Shown here piece after piece: positions 21,470-35,710 of a stretch of 64,000 nucleotides of DNA (position 1 is its first letter; the number at the start of each line of letters is the position of its first letter). The translations under genes were made by a program, and so were the position numbers. Under the pieces are notes generated by a model that ran no database searches, had not been told where the DNA came from, and saw nothing but the letters and a program-made list of their open reading frames with translations. Location of the stretch: positions 161,584-225,583 of the forward strand of contig CAIKBL010000040.1 in NCBI GenBank assembly GCA_903825645.1, written 5' to 3'. Source of the stretch: an uncultured Pseudomonadota bacterium (lineage in GTDB: Bacteria; Pseudomonadota; Gammaproteobacteria; Ga0077536).

Positions 21470-22090
21470 CTATAGCCGAAATCCGCTCGCGACTAGGTAG
21501 AACTCACGCGATTGGCTGCGTGAAGCGGCCGGTTTGCGGCGATTCAGCTCTGTAAAACGTCCTTTTAACGTCCTGATGAAAAGTTCCGTGTCGTTGTGCT
21601 GAAAAAGCTTGATCAGCATTGCGCCACCTTTCACCAGAAAATTTTGCCCCACATACAGGGCCTGCTCGGCGAGCACGAGGGACCGCGCTTCGTCAACCGA
21701 CCGAATTCCAGTAAGGTTGGGGGACATGTCCGATAAAACAAGGTCCACGCGGCGCCCGCCCAATCGATTTTCGATCTCGGCCACCACCAAAGCCTCAGTC
21801 GCATCCCCTAAAATGAACTCGACGCCCGTGATCGGCGCCATTTGAAGGATATCGACCGCCACGACCAAACCCGCAGCGCCCACGACAGGTGCGACAATTT
21901 GGCTCCACCCGCCCGGCGTTGCCCCAAGATCGAGCACCACCTGACCACTCCGACACAACTTGTCGCGGCTCAGGAGTTCCTGCAATTTGAATGCCGACCG
22001 CGAGCGGAAACCGGCCTGATCGCGTCGTTTGACATAGGGATCTGTTGACTGCGTCTTGTACCACTGGCTGCTGGAGGCGCGTCGCGACAT
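21470..22090 (-). CDS. rlmE: 23S rRNA (uridine-2552-2'-O) methyltransferase
   Basis: A 206-residue SAM-dependent methyltransferase (RrmJ/FtsJ) modifying U2552 of 23S rRNA during late 50S assembly. The K-D-K-E tetrad is visible: Lys in RSAFKLQEL, Asp in [11 protein letters not shown], Lys in MLIKLFQHN and Glu in [11 protein letters not shown]. The SAM loop is [14 protein letters not shown]. It lies 61 bases upstream of ftsH. The usual divergent neighbour yhbY is absent; greA is next upstream. Confidence 0.96.
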   Translation of the reverse strand: MSRRASSSQWYKTQSTDPYVKRRDQAGFRSRSAFKLQELLSRDKLCRSGQVVLDLGATPGGWSQIVAPVVGAAGLVVAVDILQMAPITGVEFILGDATEALVVAEIENRLGGRRVDLVLSDMSPNLTGIRSVDEARSLVLAEQALYVGQNFLVKGGAMLIKLFQHNDTELFIRTLKGRFTELNRRKPAASRSQSREFYLVASGFRL

Positions 22091-22197
22091 CGCTCATCCC
22101 TCCCGAGCCATCAACGCGCGGCAGCACAGCGTCAAAGAGAACTGCGCGAGAAGGGAAATGGGCCTGCTCCTGCCTGTACGTCGCACTAAAACCCAAC

Positions 22198-22670
22198 TCA
22201 AAGGTATTTGATCGCCAAAATTTCGTATTCGACGACGCCGCTCGGGACTTGCACGGCGACTTCATCACCCGCCTGCTTGCCAATCAGTCCACGCGCAACC
22301 GGCGAATTGATGGACACGAGTCCTATTTTGATGTCCGCTTCGTCTTCGCCGACAATCCGATAGGTCACTTCATCCCCAGATCCGATATTTAATAACGTCA
22401 CGGTCGCCCCAAAGACCACCCGGCCATGGGCATTTACCTTGGTGACATCAATAATTTCCGCATTGCCAAGCTTTCCCTCGATATCCGCAATTCGCCCTTC
22501 GGCAAAGCTCTGTTGTTCGCGGGCAGCGTGGTATTCCGCATTTTCTTTCAGGTCACCCAGCGCCCTCGCCTCCGCAATCGCATTCGTAATCCGCGGCCTA
22601 TCGACTGTCTTAAGTCGATGGAGTTCTTCCCGCAAACGTCGCGCACCTAGTTCCGTCATGGGTGATTTGT

Positions 22671-22674
<4 letters not shown>
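22198..22674 (-). CDS. greA: Transcript cleavage factor GreA
   Basis: A 158-residue RNA polymerase secondary-channel factor that stimulates cleavage of backtracked RNA. The N-terminal coiled coil has the acidic tip ([22 protein letters not shown]) holding the catalytic Asp/Glu pair. The C-terminal FKBP-like domain ends [19 protein letters not shown]. Its ATG overlaps the carB stop as ATGA, so translation is probably coupled to carB. Confidence 0.96.
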
Positions 22675-25886
<3,212 letters not shown>

Positions 25887-25902
25887 GAAGGAGGGCTCGT
25901 AG

Positions 25903-27039
25903 TCAGGCGCTGCGGTGACGACTCATCAAGTCGACAAATTGATCGAATAACGGCTGTACATCCCGCGGACCCGGGCTTGCTTCAGGGTGCCCCTGAAAAC
26001 TGAACGCGGGCGCCCGAGTGTGCGCGATCCCCTGCAAAGAACGGTCGAAAAGTGAGCGGTGCGTGGGTATTAGCGTGTCAGGCAACGACGCCTCGTCTAC
26101 CGCGAAGCCATGGTTCTGACTGGTGATCATGACGCGACCCGTGCGCAAGTCTTGAACCGGATGGTTCGCACCGTGATGACCAAACTTCATCTTGGTCGTT
26201 TTCGCACCGCACGCGAGCCCCAGTAACTGATGGCCAAGGCAAATCCCGAAAATCGGCACGCGACTTTGCAGAATTTCACGAATAGCCTCGATGGCGTAGG
26301 TGCAAGCTTCAGGATCGCCGGGTCCATTAGACAGAAACACGCCGTCCGGGCGAGTGGCAAGTAATTCACGAGCAGGCGTTGTGGCCGGATACAGTTCAAG
26401 CAGACAGCCTCGGTCTGCCAAAAGCCGCAAGATGTTGCGCTTGATGCCGTAATCGTAGGCTGCGACCCGCCACTGAGGCTGACCGGACAGCGTGCGATAA
26501 CTATCTCCCGCGAGCTGCCAGCTACCTTCTCGCCAAGAAGAGGGGGCAGCCGACGTCACGACACGCGCGAGATCGACCCCTTTGAGACCTGGGAATGCCC
26601 GCGCCTGGGCAATGGCATCCTCGGCCCGTACGCCGTCACCGGCCAGAATGCATCCGCCCTGCGCGCCCTTTTCTCGGAGAAGTCGCGTGAGCTTACGCGT
26701 GTCGATCTCGGCGATTGCGACGACCTTCTGAGCTCGCAGATAGACTTCGAGCGAGGCGGTGGCACGCCAGTTGCTAACCACCAGGGAGCTGTCCCTGACG
26801 ATGAGCCCGGCGGCATAGACGCCTGCCGCCTCGGCATCGCCCTCGTTGACCCCGACGTTACCGATATGCGGATAGGTCAGGGTGACGAGCTGTTGACAGT
26901 ACGACGGATCTGTCAGGATTTCCTGATATCCGGTCATCGCCGTGTTGAAAACGACTTCGCCGACGGTCTGGCCGTGTACGCCGATGGCTAGGCCGTGAAA
27001 GACCGTCCCGTCGGCGAGCGCTAGGATTGCTGATGTCAT
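25903..27039 (-). CDS. carA: Carbamoyl-phosphate synthase small chain
   Basis: A 378-residue glutamine amidotransferase subunit that delivers ammonia to CarB. The N-terminal small domain starts [16 protein letters not shown]. The class I GATase domain has the nucleophile Cys in [15 protein letters not shown] and the His/Glu pair in [11 protein letters not shown]. The ATG at 27039 matches the family N-terminus but lacks a good ribosome site. An in-frame ATG at 27108 would add 23 Arg/Ala-rich residues and has GGGGG nine bases upstream, so the start is uncertain. Confidence 0.95.
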   Translation of the reverse strand: MTSAILALADGTVFHGLAIGVHGQTVGEVVFNTAMTGYQEILTDPSYCQQLVTLTYPHIGNVGVNEGDAEAAGVYAAGLIVRDSSLVVSNWRATASLEVYLRAQKVVAIAEIDTRKLTRLLREKGAQGGCILAGDGVRAEDAIAQARAFPGLKGVDLARVVTSAAPSSWREGSWQLAGDSYRTLSGQPQWRVAAYDYGIKRNILRLLADRGCLLELYPATTPARELLATRPDGVFLSNGPGDPEACTYAIEAIREILQSRVPIFGICLGHQLLGLACGAKTTKMKFGHHGANHPVQDLRTGRVMITSQNHGFAVDEASLPDTLIPTHRSLFDRSLQGIAHTRAPAFSFQGHPEASPGPRDVQPLFDQFVDLMSRHRSA

Positions 27040-27188
27040 GTCGTTGGTATTTCGGTATGGGACGCGGGAGGCGGCGCCTGCCGCTCGCGCTCTGGGCGCC
27101 ACGGCCATTGTACTTGACCCCCCGCGGACACGAAAGCTCGGGACGTGAATGAATCAGGCGAGCGCTTGATTGATTCACCTTAATGTCC

Positions 27189-28157
27189 TCAGCGAGCCTG
27201 CGCCTCCCGTGGCGTTGTCTGCCGCGCACGGATCTGATTGCTGATGGCGACCGCCACCTCTAGGGCTCGTTTACCGTCCTCACCGGACACCGTCGGCGCA
27301 CTTCCATGACGCACGGCTGCGACAAATGAGGCAATTTCGTCCATCAGAATGTCGGTCCTGACCAAACTTTCCTCTTCAAAGGTAATCTCAACCGGCGGCG
27401 TGCTCGCGTCCGCCTGCGCCTGATTGCCCACCAATAAGGTGTGGTTGAGGTAATCGACCACGATATAGGAATCGGCCTGGTAAATATTCATCGACCGCAC
27501 CGGCTCCCGATTGACACGGCTGGCAGTCAAGTCGGCGATGCAGCCGTTCGCAAAGTGAAGCGTCGCATGGGCAACATCGAGATCTCCGGATACGACGGTC
27601 GAACCGGTGGCGTACAGCGACTCAAGCGGGCTATCGATCATCGACAACACAATATCGATGTCGTGGATCATGAGATCCAGTACCACATCGACGTCTGTGC
27701 CCCGTTTTTGATATTTGGAAAGTCGTCGAGCTTCAATGCGATGTGGCTGGTGCAACCGACGCCGGACAGCAATGACCGCAGGATTGAACCGTTCCAGGTG
27801 TCCCACCTGAAAGACACAGTGATGGCGACGCGCCAGTTCGATGAGCGTCTGCGCTTGTTCAACGCTCTCCGTCACGGGCTTTTCGACTAGTACGTGGATC
27901 CCGCGCGCCAGACATTCCCTTGCAGCCTCAAAGTGATGTTGGGGCGGCGTCACAATCGAAACCAAATCGATGTGCCCAAGCAAGGGCTCGATGGCGTCGT
28001 AAACTGGGATTGCGTATTTGTCAGCGATTTCTCGGGCGCGTTCCGGGAGGGTTTCCACGGCACCCACGATCTTCACATCCGGCACACTGAGGTACTTCTG
28101 GACATGAAAATTGCCCAGATAGCCAACGCCTACCACTGCTGCCCGAAGTAATGTCAT
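27189..28157 (-). CDS. Gfo/Idh/MocA family NAD(P)-dependent oxidoreductase
   Basis: A 322-residue protein with an N-terminal Rossmann fold (AAVVGVGYLGNFHVQKYL). The family motif VLVEKPVTESVEQA carries the catalytic Lys. QVGHLERFNPAV and DLMIHDIDIVLSM form the C-terminal sugar-binding domain. These motifs resemble GnnA-type UDP-GlcNAc 3-dehydrogenases, which make the amino sugar for amide-linked lipid A in Acidithiobacillus. That is only a suggestion: no GnnB aminotransferase or lpx gene is nearby. It lies between an anti-sigma gene and carA, where most relatives have dapB directly before carA. Confidence 0.8.
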   Translation of the reverse strand: MTLLRAAVVGVGYLGNFHVQKYLSVPDVKIVGAVETLPERAREIADKYAIPVYDAIEPLLGHIDLVSIVTPPQHHFEAARECLARGIHVLVEKPVTESVEQAQTLIELARRHHCVFQVGHLERFNPAVIAVRRRLHQPHRIEARRLSKYQKRGTDVDVVLDLMIHDIDIVLSMIDSPLESLYATGSTVVSGDLDVAHATLHFANGCIADLTASRVNREPVRSMNIYQADSYIVVDYLNHTLLVGNQAQADASTPPVEITFEEESLVRTDILMDEIASFVAAVRHGSAPTVSGEDGKRALEVAVAISNQIRARQTTPREAQAR

Positions 28158-28285
28158 GGGTCGCCATTATCCCTGCTCCGGCCAAGAGGCAGAGCTCACC
28201 GCCGAGTCAAGACGCGCGCGTCGCACGCTTTGAGGCGCACCTTAGCAACGGACAATGCGGATGTACACCAATACGCCAATCCGCA

Positions 28286-28954
28286 CTACCAACTGAGCGC
28301 ACGACTGGCGACCCTGGTGGCCACCGCGGGTTCAGCGAACAACACCTCACGGGAAAATCGCAACTGGCGCAAGGCATCCATCACCTCACCAGGGCTCATC
28401 TGGCGGGCAAAAGCAAGCGTATAGACCCCTTGCGGGGTAGGTCCTTCCACCACCGCCGCCCCGACACGCAACAGAAGCGAACGCAACTCGTGCTCGGTAA
28501 TATCGTCATAGAAGACCAGCTTAACCTGCGGGCCGACTGCGCCGCTCACCGGTTCGTCATGGAGTTGCGCGGCCACCACACTATAGCCGGCATGGCGCAG
28601 CCACGCCGTACTACGCGCCGCGTTGTCCGCCGCCCAGGCCACGAGCGACGTGCATAGCACGAGCATCGCGGCCGCCGCCCAGGGCAGTGACCGGGCTCGC
28701 CTTGGTGCCGCATCAAGCCGCGGGGACAACCGACGGAGCGCCGCTTCGCATTCATCGACAGGCGCACGCGTGCTGATATGCTCCGCTAATCGCCGCAACA
28801 TGGCGACTTCCCGCCGACACACCAGACACGTTCGGAGATGTTGAGCAACGCGCAGTTTTTCGGAGGCCCGCAGCGTATCGTTGGCGAGCCAGGGCAATAA
28901 TGCCCAGGAATCCTGATGCTCTGCATCTAGTCGCATGAGATTTTCGTTGTTCAT
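28286..28954 (-). CDS. Membrane-anchored zinc-finger anti-sigma factor
   Basis: A 222-residue protein. The N-terminal anti-sigma zinc finger has the H-x3-C-x2-C motif in AQHLRTCLVCRREV (about 38-50). A single membrane helix (about 91-108, LPWAAAAMLVLCTSLVAWAA) follows. The C-terminal extracytoplasmic domain of about 100 residues (VKLVFYDDITEHELRSLLL, GPTPQGVYTLAF) is often attached to ECF anti-sigma factors. It starts 12 bases after the sigma gene with GAGG before its ATG, so the pair should be cotranslated. It presumably sequesters the upstream sigma factor at the membrane; the inducing signal is unknown. Confidence 0.82.
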   Translation of the reverse strand: MNNENLMRLDAEHQDSWALLPWLANDTLRASEKLRVAQHLRTCLVCRREVAMLRRLAEHISTRAPVDECEAALRRLSPRLDAAPRRARSLPWAAAAMLVLCTSLVAWAADNAARSTAWLRHAGYSVVAAQLHDEPVSGAVGPQVKLVFYDDITEHELRSLLLRVGAAVVEGPTPQGVYTLAFARQMSPGEVMDALRQLRFSREVLFAEPAVATRVASRALSW

Positions 28955-28966
28955 GGTCCCTCGCCC

Positions 28967-29560
28967 TTATTTACCCAACAACGCACTGAGCAGGCGGCGA
29001 AGATGAGCGCGGGCATGAAACATTCTTGTTTTGACGGTATTGACTGGGCAGCCAACGATGCCTGAAATTTCCACATAGGAGTAATCGAGCAGATAGGTTA
29101 GCTCTACAACACTGCGATGCGCAGGAGAAAGGCGAGTCAACGCGCGCTCAAGTGCGCTCCGCAGCTCCGCCTCATCAACGTCTCCGGTCGGATCCTGCTC
29201 TGAGGCTAGTTCACTAGAATCATCAAGCGGCTCAGCCGCATGCCGCCTGTCCCGACTGAGACGCTTCAAGGCTTTCTTGTAGGCGATGCCGAAAATCCAG
29301 GTAGACACCTTGGAGCGCCCAGCAAACGAGGCGCCTGCCGTCCAGACCGTGTACATGGTGTCATTGACGATTTCCTCCGCTAGCTCACGCTGGCTGAGGA
29401 TCCGTCCGAGAAAATCCATGAGACGGGGATAATAGCGACGGTACATCTCGTCCAGGGCAGCGCGGCTGCCCGCCGCGATCCGCGAAAGGGCGAGGACATC
29501 CGCTTCATCGCCCGCCGCGGGAACCGAGATAACCGAGACTTGAGGGGAGCGAGGTTCCAT
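28967..29560 (-). CDS. ECF-family RNA polymerase sigma factor
   Basis: A 197-residue group 4 sigma factor. Region sigma-2 (about 38-105) has YRRYYPRLMDFLGRIL and the -10 recognition helix KVSTWIFGIAYKKALKRL. Region sigma-4 (about 135-190) has the helix-turn-helix DYSYVEISGIVGCPVNTVKTRMFHAR. A 35-residue unstructured N-terminus and an acidic linker (EPLDDSSELASEQDPTGDVDE) flank the domains. It is followed by its likely anti-sigma factor. The regulon cannot be deduced here; no ECF-type autoregulatory promoter was recognised in the 104-base gap to dapB. Confidence 0.9.
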   Translation of the reverse strand: MEPRSPQVSVISVPAAGDEADVLALSRIAAGSRAALDEMYRRYYPRLMDFLGRILSQRELAEEIVNDTMYTVWTAGASFAGRSKVSTWIFGIAYKKALKRLSRDRRHAAEPLDDSSELASEQDPTGDVDEAELRSALERALTRLSPAHRSVVELTYLLDYSYVEISGIVGCPVNTVKTRMFHARAHLRRLLSALLGK

Positions 29561-29664
29561 TCATCTCTCCGCGGTGTAGCACCGGGTACGTCCGCAACAA
29601 CCATTGTCCGATGGGTAAGTGCCGACGAGCCGGGAGAAAGTTCAAACCGCCAACATCACCCGTC

Positions 29665-31618
<1,954 letters not shown>

Positions 31619-31656
31619 CCGTTCTTTTTTCCGTTATAAAAACCGCACGAGCCCGC

Positions 31657-31711
31657 GACGGATCCTGCGATCCGTCCAGGCCTTTGTGCGAGAACTTGCA
31701 GCGACGCTGCA
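31657..31711 (-). other. Two perfect stem-loops between dnaK and dnaJ
   Basis: Directly after the dnaK stop lies a 15-base palindrome (31697-31711, arms TGCAGCG/CGCTGCA around one base). Twenty bases on is a second hairpin with 8-base arms GACGGATC/GATCCGTC and a 4-base loop (31657-31676). The T-run (TTTTT) lies about 14 bases past the second stem, too far for a standard terminator. They could attenuate dnaJ expression or stabilise the dnaK message. Confidence 0.5.
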
Positions 31712-31712
31712 G

Positions 31713-33632
31713 TTACTTGTCTTTGACTTCCTCGAAATCGGCGTCGACCACATTACCTCGGTCCGAACCACCCGCCGAGGGTTGTTCCGGGTGGCCACCG
31801 GCACCTGCCGCCTGCTCATCCTGATGGGCGTGCTGCGCGAGTTTACCCGATAGCTCGCCCAAGTGCCGGCTTTTCGCTTCGATATCATCCTTATCATCAG
31901 ACTTGAGCACCGCCTGAACGGCTTCGATTGCGGCTTCGATCTCAGAGCGTTCCGGCCCCGACACCTTGTCACCCAGTTCATCCAGAGACTTCCGGGCAGC
32001 GTGCAACAACCCATCAGCCTGGTTGCGTGCATTCACCAGATCGTGAAATTTCCGATCTTCCTCGGCATGTGTCTCGGCGTCCCTTACCATGCGCTGGATT
32101 TCTTCGTCGGACAGGCCGCTCGACGCTTTAATGACGATGGACTGCTGTTTCCCGGTCGCTTTGTCCTTGGCCGAAACGTTCAGGATGCCGTTCGCGTCAA
32201 TATCAAAGGTCACCTCGATCTGGGGAACTCCTCGGGGGGAGGGCGGGATGTCCGCGAGATCAAAACGCCCCAGCGATTTATTGGCGACAGCCTGCTCCCG
32301 CTCTCCTTGCAGCACATGCACCGTCACCGCCGTTTGCTTGTCATCGGCCGTCGAGAAAACCTGATTAGCCTTTGTGGGAATCGTGGTGTTCTTCTCGATG
32401 AGCTTGGTCATGACGCCGCCCAAGGTCTCGATGCCGAGCGATAAGGGCGTGACGTCGAGCAATAACACGTCCTTCACGTCACCACCCAGCACCCCCGCTT
32501 GGATAGCTGCACCCACCGCCACGGCTTCGTCAGGATTGACATCCTTACGGGGCTCTTGACCAAAGATTTCCTTAACCACCTCCTGAACCTTAGGCATCCG
32601 ACTTTGACCACCGACCAAAATCACATCGTTGATGTCCGAGGCTTTCAGTCCAGCGTCCTTCAGCGCGACCCGGCACGGCTCGATGGTGCGCTTGATGAGT
32701 TCTTCCACCAGCGATTCCAGCTTGCTGCGATTGATCTTCATGTTGAGATGCTTCGGTCCGGTCGCATCCGCGGTGATGTACGGCAAATTGATGTCCGTCT
32801 GCTGGCTCGAAGAAAGTTCTATTTTGGCTTTCTCCGCCGCTTCCTTCAGGCGCTGCAGGGCAAGCGGATCATTGTGCAGGTCGATGCCCTGTTCCTTCTT
32901 GAATTCCGCCGCCAAATATTCGATGAGTCGAAGATCGAAATCCTCGCCACCCAAGAACGTATCTCCATTGGTAGAGAGCACCTCGAACTGATGTTCACCA
33001 TCGACCACTGCGATTTCGATGATTGAGATGTCAAACGTGCCGCCACCGAGATCATAGACCGCGACCTTGGCGTCGCCCTCGAGCTTGTCCATACCGAAAG
33101 CCAGTGCCGCAGCGGTCGGCTCGTTAATGATGCGCTTGACCTCAAGGCCCGCAATGCGGCCCGCATCTTTGGTCGCCTGCCGCTGCGAGTCGTTGAAGTA
33201 CGCCGGCACCGTAATGACCGCTTCTTTGACCTCCTCGCCCAGATAATCTTCCGCAGTTTTTTTCATTTTCATGAGGACGCGGGCGGAGATTTCCGGCGGC
33301 GCAATCTTCCGGCCACGGGCTTCTACCCAAGCGTCGCCATTCTCCGCGGCGACGATTTTATAGGGGACCATCCCCTTATCCCGCTGCACCACATCGTCCT
33401 TGAACTTACGACCGATGAGCCGCTTCACAGCGAAAAGCGTGTTCTGGGGATTGGTCACCGCCTGTCGTTTGGCCGATTGCCCGACCAGAACTTCTTCGTC
33501 GGCGCCAAAGGCCACGATGGAGGGCGTCGTACGGGCTCCTTCGCTATTTTCGATGACCTTAGGTTTGCCACCTTCGAGAACCGCGACGCAGGAATTTGTC
33601 GTGCCGAGATCGATACCAATTATCCGAGCCAT
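31713..33632 (-). CDS. dnaK: Chaperone protein DnaK (Hsp70)
   Basis: A 639-residue Hsp70. The ATPase domain (about 1-385) has [29 protein letters not shown] and [12 protein letters not shown]. The linker [16 protein letters not shown] leads to the substrate-binding domain and lid. The C-terminus ends in the acidic [13 protein letters not shown] tail recognised as typical of DnaK. It works with DnaJ and GrpE encoded on either side. A sigma-32-type promoter precedes it. Confidence 0.98.
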   Translation of the reverse strand: MARIIGIDLGTTNSCVAVLEGGKPKVIENSEGARTTPSIVAFGADEEVLVGQSAKRQAVTNPQNTLFAVKRLIGRKFKDDVVQRDKGMVPYKIVAAENGDAWVEARGRKIAPPEISARVLMKMKKTAEDYLGEEVKEAVITVPAYFNDSQRQATKDAGRIAGLEVKRIINEPTAAALAFGMDKLEGDAKVAVYDLGGGTFDISIIEIAVVDGEHQFEVLSTNGDTFLGGEDFDLRLIEYLAAEFKKEQGIDLHNDPLALQRLKEAAEKAKIELSSSQQTDINLPYITADATGPKHLNMKINRSKLESLVEELIKRTIEPCRVALKDAGLKASDINDVILVGGQSRMPKVQEVVKEIFGQEPRKDVNPDEAVAVGAAIQAGVLGGDVKDVLLLDVTPLSLGIETLGGVMTKLIEKNTTIPTKANQVFSTADDKQTAVTVHVLQGEREQAVANKSLGRFDLADIPPSPRGVPQIEVTFDIDANGILNVSAKDKATGKQQSIVIKASSGLSDEEIQRMVRDAETHAEEDRKFHDLVNARNQADGLLHAARKSLDELGDKVSGPERSEIEAAIEAVQAVLKSDDKDDIEAKSRHLGELSGKLAQHAHQDEQAAGAGGHPEQPSAGGSDRGNVVDADFEEVKDK

Positions 33633-33704
33633 AAATAAACCTTTCTTGGCCTATGCAGTGGGCGCCTAACTGCGACCCAGTGCGTGAATTGTTGATGAGG
33701 AGTG

Positions 33705-33732
33705 ATATGGGGGCGTTATGTCTTTTCTCAAG
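33705..33732 (-). promoter_or_regulatory. Sigma-32 heat-shock promoter for dnaK
   Basis: On the minus strand CTTGAGA (33732-33726) and CCCCATAT (33712-33705) are separated by 13 bases, matching the RpoH consensus CTTGAAA-N13/14-CCCCATnT. Transcription would start near 33698, about 65 bases before the dnaK ATG. The -35 overlaps the end of grpE. Confidence 0.78.
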
Positions 33733-34285
33733 CCCCCTCGGGCGCTTTCGCCACCACCACCATCGCGGGACGGATCAGCCGTTCGTGCAAGCTGTACCCA
33801 CGTTGCAAAACTCGCAGGACAGTGTTTGGTGCGGCACTCGGGTGCGCTTCCATCATCACGGCTTGGTGTAGCGCCGGGTCGAAACGACCACCCTCCGGAT
33901 CCACCACGGTGACTTCCAGCTTGTCAAACGCACCTTGGAACATCTGCTGGGTCAGCGCCATGCCCTCCTGGAGACTTTTAATGTCAGTCGTCGATTTCGA
34001 TGCTTCAAGTCCGAGATCAAGGCTGTCCTTGATGGGCAGCAAGGCCTCCACAAGTCGCTCGAGCCCATACTTATGCGCGGCCTCTACATCCCGCTGTGCC
34101 CGTTTGCGGGCGTTATCAACATCGGCCCGCGCCCTCAGGGCGTCGTCACGGTGCCGATCAATTTCACTGCGCATCGCCTCCAAAGCTGCCCGCAACTGCT
34201 CGACTTCTGTCGGGTTCGCGGTCGCAGCGGCTTCCGATGTCGCTTCGGAGGATTGCTCGGAAGCGGGAGAATCGTGTTCGCTCAC
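33728..34285 (-). CDS. grpE: Nucleotide exchange factor GrpE
   Basis: A 185-residue DnaK cochaperone releasing ADP. An acidic N-terminus is followed by a long dimerising coiled coil (about 27-95, VEQLRAALEAMRSEIDRHRD). The C-terminal beta domain has the signature YSLHERLIRPAMVVVAK. It sits between hrcA and dnaK in the usual order and has its own heat-shock promoter at the end of hrcA. Confidence 0.96.
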   Translation of the reverse strand: MSEHDSPASEQSSEATSEAAATANPTEVEQLRAALEAMRSEIDRHRDDALRARADVDNARKRAQRDVEAAHKYGLERLVEALLPIKDSLDLGLEASKSTTDIKSLQEGMALTQQMFQGAFDKLEVTVVDPEGGRFDPALHQAVMMEAHPSAAPNTVLRVLQRGYSLHERLIRPAMVVVAKAPEGA

Positions 34286-34364
34286 AAAATAACCTTCTGT
34301 TTAGATTAAGAAAAAAACAATGTCCCGGCGAGTCGCGAGGACTGCCTGACTAGGGTCTGCGAAG

Positions 34365-34393
34365 AGATGGGGATTCAGGGCGGAGAATTCAAG
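34365..34393 (-). promoter_or_regulatory. Sigma-32 heat-shock promoter for grpE
   Basis: On the minus strand CTTGAAT (34393-34387) and CCCCATCT (34372-34365) are separated by 14 bases, an almost perfect RpoH promoter. The -35 lies in the last codons of hrcA and the -10 just past its stop. The predicted start is about 73 bases before the grpE ATG, so grpE-dnaK can be transcribed independently of hrcA. Confidence 0.8.
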
Positions 34394-35430
34394 GCAGACG
34401 CCAGCATCTTTGCCGTGAGATCGACAATCGGAATCACCCGCTCATACGGCATGCGGGTCGGGCCAATCACACCTAGGACGCCGAGCACTTCCCCATCCTC
34501 ACCGTAAGTAGAGGTCACGATGCTGCAGTCATCAAACGCTTGATAGCCAGCCTCCTCGCCGATAAAAATCTGGACCCCCGAAGCGCTAAGTGCCTGATCA
34601 AGCAAGTGCAAAATATCTCGCTTTCGATTGAATGCATCAAATAGATTGCGCAACTTATCCAGGTTGGACAGCTCATCGATATCCATCAGGTTGGTCTGTC
34701 CGGCCAACACATAATCCTGGCCCGGCTCCTCGTCGGCAAAGACCTGTCTGGCCACGTCTATCACGGTTGCCATCATCCGATTCATCTCGTCCTTGGTGGC
34801 ACTCATGTCTGCCAGCAAATCTCGTTTGACCTGCCGAATGTCTTTACCCGCAAAGGCGGAATTAAGGTAATTCGCCGCTTCCGTCAGCTCGGAACTGGAG
34901 TAGCGCCGCGCCGTTTTTATGATTCGGTTCTGCACTTCCCGGTCGTTAATAACGATGATCACTAGTACCCGGTTTTCGTTCAGTGGCAGGAATTCGACTT
35001 GCCGTAACGCCTTGCTCTCGGTCTTCGGCAGCATCACAAGCCCGGCGAAGCGGGTAATCTCGGACAACAGGCTGGACGTCTTCTCCAGCAGACGGCGGAC
35101 GTCTGCGTCGTGTCGAACACCGTCGGAGAGTAGCTGCAGATCCGCCGCCACCGGCGGTCGAAACGTCAGCATGCAGTCCACAAACAACCGATACCCGCGT
35201 ACGGTCGGAATCCGGCCCGCCGACGTATGTGGCGCCCGGATCAGCCCGACATCTTCGAGGTCGGCCATGACATTCCGGATCGTGGCGGGACTTAACTCAA
35301 GCCGGGTGTCACGCGCCAGCGTGCGCGAGCCGACAGGTTGGCCGTCCGCGATATAGCGTTCAACGAGCGTCTTGAACAAAAATTGCGCGCGTTCGTTGAG
35401 ATCAATGCCGTTGAGCAGGTGTTCAGCCAT
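34375..35430 (-). CDS. hrcA: Heat-inducible transcription repressor HrcA
   Basis: A 351-residue repressor that binds CIRCE elements (TTAGCACTC-N9-GAGTGCTAA) and releases them on heat shock, monitored by GroEL. The N-terminal winged helix includes RTLARDTRLELSPATIRNVM, and YRLFVDCML leads into the GAF-like and dimerisation domains. The ATG at 35430 gives the usual length and N-terminus. An in-frame GTG at 35472 has no ribosome site. No CIRCE sequence was found near grpE, dnaK or hrcA, so its target (for example groESL) is probably elsewhere. Confidence 0.95.
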   Translation of the reverse strand: MAEHLLNGIDLNERAQFLFKTLVERYIADGQPVGSRTLARDTRLELSPATIRNVMADLEDVGLIRAPHTSAGRIPTVRGYRLFVDCMLTFRPPVAADLQLLSDGVRHDADVRRLLEKTSSLLSEITRFAGLVMLPKTESKALRQVEFLPLNENRVLVIIVINDREVQNRIIKTARRYSSSELTEAANYLNSAFAGKDIRQVKRDLLADMSATKDEMNRMMATVIDVARQVFADEEPGQDYVLAGQTNLMDIDELSNLDKLRNLFDAFNRKRDILHLLDQALSASGVQIFIGEEAGYQAFDDCSIVTSTYGEDGEVLGVLGVIGPTRMPYERVIPIVDLTAKMLASALNSPP

Positions 35431-35710
35431 ACGCGGTATCAAGGATGGATAGCGTTGAAAGGAATCTAACACCGAGGAAAAGCCGTTGCAAAATCCACGT
35501 GTTCACAGCATCACCGGTCGGTTTGAAATGTGCGCATGCCTCAGATTACGAAGAGAGGGAGCCGGGAATAACGGCTGTGCGACCGGTGCCGCGTCATCTG
35601 GCGCCTTGCACCGGACCGTCAGGTCGGTAACGCTACCCCACCGCTCTGCGAGAAGATAGGGGCGGGAAGCGGCCCTCGGGCCGGTGCCGGTATATTAAAT
35701 AGAACAACCT

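Noticed and set aside
25903..27108. A longer CarA starting at 27108
   Set aside because: The extra 23 residues do not resemble the CarA N-terminus, while the ATG at 27039 aligns with it; kept only as an alternative.
33633..35710. CIRCE operator expected with hrcA
   Set aside because: No TTAGCACTC-N9-GAGTGCTAA or close variant was found upstream of hrcA, grpE or dnaK.
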